NCBI GenBank assembly: GCA_021463315.1
Contig: JAJTXO010000111.1
Coordinates: 1 to 9,196, forward strand
Length of the DNA: 9,196 nt
From: Caldilineales bacterium
GTDB taxonomy: Bacteria; Chloroflexota; Anaerolineae; JAAEKA01
Reading direction: 5' to 3'
The notes under the pieces: model-generated
Database searches by the model: none
What the model was told of the DNA's origin: nothing
The model's input: only the letters and a program-made list of their open reading frames with translations
Program-made: the position numbers and the translations under genes
Shown here: positions 4,848 through 9,196 of the stretch, in pieces
Layout of the letters: each line of letters opens with the position of its first letter
Position numbering within the stretch: position 1 is the stretch's first letter

Positions 4848-7800
4848 TTATTTCTCCCGCGACGGGGGTGAATCACCCAGCTTCAGGATCATACATCGTG
4901 GCACACTGGAAGGGGCATTCACCTCAGTCGTACATTCTGGCAACGAATCTGTCGATGCAGCACTTTCAGGCGCACTGGCCAATGTCTTCATGCGTAGTAC
5001 GACATCATCAACGATCGTTCCTTCAGGATAAGTCACAGAACCATCGCTGAAGGAGTTGATCGACACCCAAACCTGCGGCTGGCCAAGCAGACTGCCAATG
5101 CCAGGAACTGCGGCCAAATCAAGGCGTCGGGAAGCCCACCCGCCAGAATTGCCAGTGATAGACATACCGTAGAAGTTCGAACCGTCGATTGACGCACCCC
5201 AGCCCACGCCGTCAAATCCCTCCTCCGAGTTCTGCCAGTATTGGAACAACCATTCTGCATGGCTTGCGGTACTCAGACTAAATGGCCCATAGATCAGCCA
5301 ACTGTTTACGTTATTGGGATATTCAGCGCCACAGGCCAATGCACTGCCGCCAGCCCCTCCGCCCACACCCCAACCGCTGTAAGAGCCACCAAAGGGGCGA
5401 CAAGCGCGCTTGCCCCAATAGAATTCTGAAGCAGAGTACAGTCGCCATCCATCTCTAGGGAACGCACCTTCGAAGTTCTCAGTTGCAATGTTGATCCAGG
5501 CCGCAGTAGGCGTGGATGTTGGCGTTGCGGTAGGTGAGGTTCCAGAACCCGAACCAGTCCGGCGGATCAACAGCGGCAGATAGGTGATTCTGCTGGGGTT
5601 GGTCACAGCATTGCTGGTCATCTGCCCAGCCTGCCCGCTGTAGCGCCAGGTGGCCGTGGCGCCTTGATTGACCACCGTCACCAGGTCCGGCATATCAGGA
5701 GCCGCCACCGCCTCCTGCGTCGTCATGCCAGTCGAAGCATCGCTTTGACTGGCGTCAACCTGAAAGACGGGCGGCGCATCGTCGAACGACTGCGCAGTTC
5801 CACACGCGCCCAGGCGAATCTCGTCGACCAACACGTTGCCGGTCAGAGTCCCGCTCGAGACGCCGGTGAAGCGCAGTTGCACCGTGCTGCCAGCATAGGC
5901 CGAAAGATTGAGTGTGATCTGCAACCAATTGGGGTAAGTATTGTTGACCTGTGTCATGTTGCGGGAATAGATCACTGTGTTGTTGATCAGAACTCTGAAA
6001 TAGTCATCAGGGGTTGGATCATCGGCGCTGGGGCGATAGCTCAACAGCCAGAAGGTAAGAGACTGATTGCCCGACCCGGTTGGCACCGTGATCGTCTGCG
6101 TGACGGAGTCAGTGCTGGGCGTGCCATTACAATAGCCGGCAGCCCAGTACGAGTTGACGCCGTGGTGCGCGGTGTTGATGCCCCAAATAGATGAATGATT
6201 GCCAATTCGGCCACAGGAGTTGTTGGCGGTTAGGATCCAGCCGCTGGCTGGCGGCGGTCCCTGCTCGAAGCTGAAGTCCTGAATAGCACAGGTCTGCGGC
6301 ACATTGCCGAAGTTGACGATGACAACCTGGCAGGCGTCCACCGTCACCGTCCGGTTGTTGGGCGAATTCGGCAGGCTGCTGTAGCCGGGCGGATCGGTTT
6401 CGGTCAGATGGAATGTACCCGGCCCGTTCAGGGCGAAGTAGTAGAAGCCGCCGCTGCCGGTGGTGACTGTGGCGCCGGTCTCCTCCAACAAAATCTTGGA
6501 ACCGGCCAGTGGCGGCTCTGTTGACGGCTGCCAGCTCCCGTCCCGGTTGACGTCGTTGAACACCGTGCCTTCGATGCGATGCAGGCAGGCGGTCGCCGTT
6601 GGCGTCGGCGTGGCGGGTTCCGTGGCTGTGGCGGTAGGCGTCGGCGTGCTGGTCGGCGTGCTGGTCGGCGTCGGTGTGATGGTGGAGACTCGAGTTGGCG
6701 TGGCCGTCGGCGTGTGGGTCGGCGTCGCCGTTGCCACGCGCACCCGATAGGAGACAGCGCCACTGGCATTGCCGGCCAGATTGCCCATCGTCCAGCGCAC
6801 ACTGCCCCCTGCGCTGACGCCTCCGTTGCTGATGCTGCCAGGTATCACCACTGCATTCTGCGGCACAGCGTTGGCGATCTCGAAGTTAGTCAGCGGCAGC
6901 GCACCGTTGCGATAATAGACCGTGTAGCCAATCTCCTGGCCGGCTTGAACCTCGGTCCAAGGATCGTTGCGCAGAAGCAGCATGCTCAAGCCTGGCGTCG
7001 GAGTGGCGGTAGGCGTGGCCGTGCGTGTTGGCGATGGGGTTGTCGTTGCAGTGGGCGTGAACGTAGGCGTTGGCGGCACATCGGAATGATAAACAGCGCT
7101 GCGCACCACATTGTCGTGGTATCCCCCCAGCACGAACAGATAGTCTGAGTTGTTCTTGCGCACGGTCACACTGGCGTGCCGGTCCAGCGCTTCAGGCAGC
7201 GCAGGCTCGTTGCGCCACGCACCCAGATGGCCGTTGGGGTCGATGGGCGCAGCGATCACCTGGCTGAGGCTCGACGTGCCGTTCTCCGTGCCCCCCAGAA
7301 CCACCAGGCGGCCGTCATTAATGGCAGCCTCATGGTCATAGCGGGCCGAAGGGAGTGTCGTCGTCTGCCACGCGCCCAGGCTGCCATCTCCATTGACCAC
7401 TGCGTAATAGACCGTACCGCGCGCAGCGCTGCCGACGGCTCCGCCTACCACATAAAGACGATTGTTATAGGCCGCCACGGAATGGTTGTGGCGACCTTCG
7501 GGGAGATCGCGCACGGGTGTCCAGGTCCCCAGAGCGCCATTGGCCTGGATCGACGCAAAGTAAACATTCGACAAGGCTTGGCCGGCGCTGCCGGTTCCTC
7601 CGACAACATAGAGACGATGGCCGACGACATAGGCATCATGATTGGCAACAGCCGACGGGTAATCTCCGATCTTCGTCCATCCGATGACGGAGCCATCGGC
7701 TGTCAGCGCGGCTCGCCATATATCGCTACGCCTTCGCTGCCCATCCCAGCCTCCGACCACGTACAGATAGCTGCCATCAGGGCTGGCGGCCAGGGCATGG

Positions 7801-8129
7801 CTACGTATCTGCTGAGGCAGCGCGGGCTGGGCGGACCATGCGCCCAGGCTGCCGTCGGCAAGCACTTGGGTGGTGAAGACACTGGCCACCGGGCTACCCG
7901 CGGCATTCCTGCCGCCCACCACCGCAATCGAGATCCCAGATGAACGATTGAAAGCCACGGCATTCGACGCCAGAGGTTCAGGCAGCGGGCGATCCTGGAT
8001 CCACCGAAGAATTGGGCCCAACGCGGGCGCTGCCTGCACGGCCAACGCGGCGACGCCAGCCAAGGCGATGGCTGCCAGACCCACGGCAAACCAGCCCAGA
8101 CGCAGGCGTTGAATTCTCGAATGGTTCAT
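4848..8129 (-). CDS. Large exported mosaic protein: Kelch propeller, DUF11-like, SdrD_B-like and jelly-roll-like modules
   Basis: A 1093-residue surface or secreted protein. A basic start plus hydrophobic segment (about 11-33) ending near AQAAP-like residues forms a signal peptide or anchor. Six Kelch-type repeats follow, with Gly-Gly pairs ending at 73, 127, 178, 230, 280 and 336, about 50-56 residues apart and with recurring LGAW/GTW turns, enough for a six-bladed propeller. Then come a Thr-Pro linker (352-379), a DUF11-like beta domain (380-466), a long Thr-Pro linker (467-515), an SdrD_B/Cna-B-like domain with FNDVNRDG (524-531), a jelly-roll-like module (about 612-776), a YLPLLIRR motif (850-857), a short linker, and a second jelly-roll/MAM-like module (about 878-1048). 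I see no catalytic motif; adhesion or glycan binding is likely. AAAGGAG lies 8 nt before the ATG. It is probably cotranscribed with both neighbours. Confidence 0.88.
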   Translation of the reverse strand: MNHSRIQRLRLGWFAVGLAAIALAGVAALAVQAAPALGPILRWIQDRPLPEPLASNAVAFNRSSGISIAVVGGRNAAGSPVASVFTTQVLADGSLGAWSAQPALPQQIRSHALAASPDGSYLYVVGGWDGQRRRSDIWRAALTADGSVIGWTKIGDYPSAVANHDAYVVGHRLYVVGGTGSAGQALSNVYFASIQANGALGTWTPVRDLPEGRHNHSVAAYNNRLYVVGGAVGSAARGTVYYAVVNGDGSLGAWQTTTLPSARYDHEAAINDGRLVVLGGTENGTSSLSQVIAAPIDPNGHLGAWRNEPALPEALDRHASVTVRKNNSDYLFVLGGYHDNVVRSAVYHSDVPPTPTFTPTATTTPSPTRTATPTATPTPGLSMLLLRNDPWTEVQAGQEIGYTVYYRNGALPLTNFEIANAVPQNAVVIPGSISNGGVSAGGSVRWTMGNLAGNASGAVSYRVRVATATPTHTPTATPTRVSTITPTPTSTPTSTPTPTATATEPATPTPTATACLHRIEGTVFNDVNRDGSWQPSTEPPLAGSKILLEETGATVTTGSGGFYYFALNGPGTFHLTETDPPGYSSLPNSPNNRTVTVDACQVVIVNFGNVPQTCAIQDFSFEQGPPPASGWILTANNSCGRIGNHSSIWGINTAHHGVNSYWAAGYCNGTPSTDSVTQTITVPTGSGNQSLTFWLLSYRPSADDPTPDDYFRVLINNTVIYSRNMTQVNNTYPNWLQITLNLSAYAGSTVQLRFTGVSSGTLTGNVLVDEIRLGACGTAQSFDDAPPVFQVDASQSDASTGMTTQEAVAAPDMPDLVTVVNQGATATWRYSGQAGQMTSNAVTNPSRITYLPLLIRRTGSGSGTSPTATPTSTPTAAWINIATENFEGAFPRDGWRLYSASEFYWGKRACRPFGGSYSGWGVGGGAGGSALACGAEYPNNVNSWLIYGPFSLSTASHAEWLFQYWQNSEEGFDGVGWGASIDGSNFYGMSITGNSGGWASRRLDLAAVPGIGSLLGQPQVWVSINSFSDGSVTYPEGTIVDDVVLRMKTLASAPESAASTDSLPECTTEVNAPSSVPRCMILKLGDSPPSREK
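6585..6731 (-). repeat. Low-complexity DNA encoding the long Thr-Pro linker
   Basis: This 147-bp stretch encodes residues 467-515 of the Kelch protein, almost entirely Thr, Pro, Ala and Ser. At DNA level it contains short imperfect tandem units, for example GTCGGCGTGCTG twice in a row near 6643-6666 (plus strand). Similar but shorter tracts lie at 6993-7076 and 5502-5537, and another is in the neighbouring gene near 8690-8790. Such tracts are prone to length change by slippage or recombination. They are extracellular stalks, typical of Chloroflexota secreted proteins. Confidence 0.65.
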
Positions 8130-8162
8130 GGAGGGTGCTCCTTTCGTTCGGCTGCGGAGGGC

Positions 8163-9196
8163 TCAACGCGGTGTGGGTTCAGCGGTCGGCGCTGGCGGCT
8201 GTGGCTCACCCGGCTGGCCTCCCCCGCCGCTGCGCTCGAAGCGAAAGGCGCGCGCCTCGCTGACCAACCCAATGCGCCGATAGGGCGATGTCTCTACCAG
8301 GATCACCCCCCACAGATAGTCGCCCGGCTCCAGCAGCGCTCCCAGCACCACGTCAGCCTCGTCCAGGTTGATCCGCATCCCGCCCGAAGCATCTTGGGTC
8401 ACGCCGACCGGTCCAAACGAGTCGCGCATCGCGTCCTGCCCCGGTCGCCAGAAGACCAGCTCGAAGGCCCGGTTGCCGCTCAGCTCATGGCTGGCCTGCC
8501 AGCGAAACAGGCGCTCGCCGCCGCCGATCGCTCCGGGGCCAGGCTCGATCAGCGCAACCGCCGGTGTGGATGCCGTGGCCGGCGGCGCCGTGGGCCGCGG
8601 CGGCTGGGTGGCCGCCGCTTGAGGCGGTGCAACTGTCGCGGTGGCGGTGCGCCGCGGGGCGCTGGGCGTGCGCGTGGCCGTCCGCGTTCTGGTCGGCTTG
8701 GGCGTCGCCGTCGCTGTGGGCGTTCCGACCGGTGTATGGGTCGGGATGGGCGTAGACGTGGGAACCGGCGTCGAGGTCGGGCTCATGGTCGCGGCCAGGT
8801 CTTGGACCGTTTCCGCAGCCGCCGCATCTGTGGGCTGAGTAGCCGTCTGCGGCGTATCGAAACCCGCGGACGCCGGTTGCGCCGTGTGGGTGGCCGTGGG
8901 CGATCGCGCCGGCACAGTGGCCGTGCTGGTTGCAGCCGCTGCCAGCATGGTCTCGGCCGACGGTGGATTGGCGGTGACGCCTACAGCCGCTCCGGCTGGG
9001 TCGGCCTGGGACAGAAAGGGCAGGCCGGGCCGGCCTGCGCCGCCGAAGGTCCACAGCAGCGCAGCCACCGCCAGCAGCGCCACGCCGATCAGCGCGGAGG
9101 CCACCGCCAAGCCAGTGCGCCGCCTGGCAGGTTCATGCACCACGTTGCCCGCACCTGGCGCAGGCAACGGCAGCTCAGGCGCGGGCGGAGGCGGCT
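8163..9196 (-). CDS. Membrane-anchored protein with Thr/Pro-rich stalk and C-terminal beta domain (5' end outside the window)
   Basis: The frame stays open to the right edge, and the upstream codons give a Pro-rich stretch (PPPPAPELPLPAPGAG), so the true start is probably beyond the window. A TTG at 9167 is the only nearby candidate and lacks support. Counting from that TTG: basic residues (ARRR, 14-17) precede one transmembrane helix (about 19-41), giving N-in/C-out topology. A Thr/Pro/Ala-rich stalk spans about 85-205. A beta-sandwich-like domain (about 206-312) then shows LIEPGPGA, FRWQA, FELVFWRPG, YLWGV and a closing ARAFRFE. The tail is Pro/Gly-rich. Stalked domains of this kind are common on Chloroflexota surface and kinase-like proteins, so the missing N-terminus could hold a cytoplasmic sensor, zinc ribbon, FHA or kinase (inference). 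It ends 33 bp before the Kelch gene. Confidence 0.8.
   Translation of the reverse strand, partial: PPPPAPELPLPAPGAGNVVHEPARRRTGLAVASALIGVALLAVAALLWTFGGAGRPGLPFLSQADPAGAAVGVTANPPSAETMLAAAATSTATVPARSPTATHTAQPASAGFDTPQTATQPTDAAAAETVQDLAATMSPTSTPVPTSTPIPTHTPVGTPTATATPKPTRTRTATRTPSAPRRTATATVAPPQAAATQPPRPTAPPATASTPAVALIEPGPGAIGGGERLFRWQASHELSGNRAFELVFWRPGQDAMRDSFGPVGVTQDASGGMRINLDEADVVLGALLEPGDYLWGVILVETSPYRRIGLVSEARAFRFERSGGGGQPGEPQPPAPTAEPTPR

Noticed and set aside
6585..6731. Tandem-repeat DNA resembling a minisatellite or CRISPR-like array
   Set aside because: Units are short, irregular and in frame, and encode a Thr-Pro linker. There are no spacers or conserved repeat length.
7176..7943. Plus-strand 255-codon open frame antisense to the Kelch gene
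   Set aside because: It is a shadow of a GC-rich repetitive coding region. The minus-strand frame has clear Kelch repeats and a good ribosome site; the plus frame shows no recognisable domain.

Overview
All genes I can support lie on the minus strand, so the locus reads from right to left. The proteins suggest a Chloroflexota bacterium (Anaerolineae/Caldilineae-like). The reasons are secreted proteins stitched together by Thr-Pro linkers (TPTATPT type), a YLPLLIRR motif, an FHA protein with an OmpR-type DNA-binding domain, and a run of small WXG100-type proteins. This assignment rests on protein style and not on a marker gene.

Layout in transcription order. At the right edge (8163-9196) is the 3' part of a membrane-anchored protein with a Pro/Thr-rich stalk. 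Next, 33 bp on, comes a 1093-residue exported mosaic protein (4848-8129): a six-repeat Kelch propeller, a DUF11-like domain, an SdrD_B/Cna-B-like domain and two jelly-roll-like modules. After 25 bp follows a 245-residue FHA plus winged-helix regulator (4085-4822). Then come two near-copies of one 65-bp promoter. Each has three 11-bp direct repeats of TTCA-type, 26 bp, then TAGAAT with a TGn extension. P2 (4004-4068) precedes a 59-codon ORF (3653-3832) whose first 20 residues are a WXG100 N-terminus. P1 (3464-3528) precedes a tandem array of four WXG100-type proteins (3270 down to 1941), each with a strong Shine-Dalgarno. A long hairpin (1873-1920) follows. The last two genes are a WXG100 domain fused to a protein-glutaminase domain (730-1815) and a small lipoprotein (47-703).

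Proposed working model (inference). The FHA-winged-helix protein binds the 11-bp repeats in both promoters and controls a WXG100 secretion-substrate operon. The payload is a WXG100-delivered protein-glutamine deamidase with Cys224, His276 and Asp296 in the expected motifs. The adjacent lipoprotein is a candidate immunity or accessory protein. The effector gene is compositionally mosaic: hand-counted 120-bp samples give 69% GC in the WXG100 part and 46% in the catalytic part, which suggests a captured toxin tip. No EssC/FtsK-type secretion ATPase lies in the window, so a type VII-like export route is inferred from the WXG100 proteins only. No tRNA, rRNA, CRISPR array, transposase or integrase was seen.
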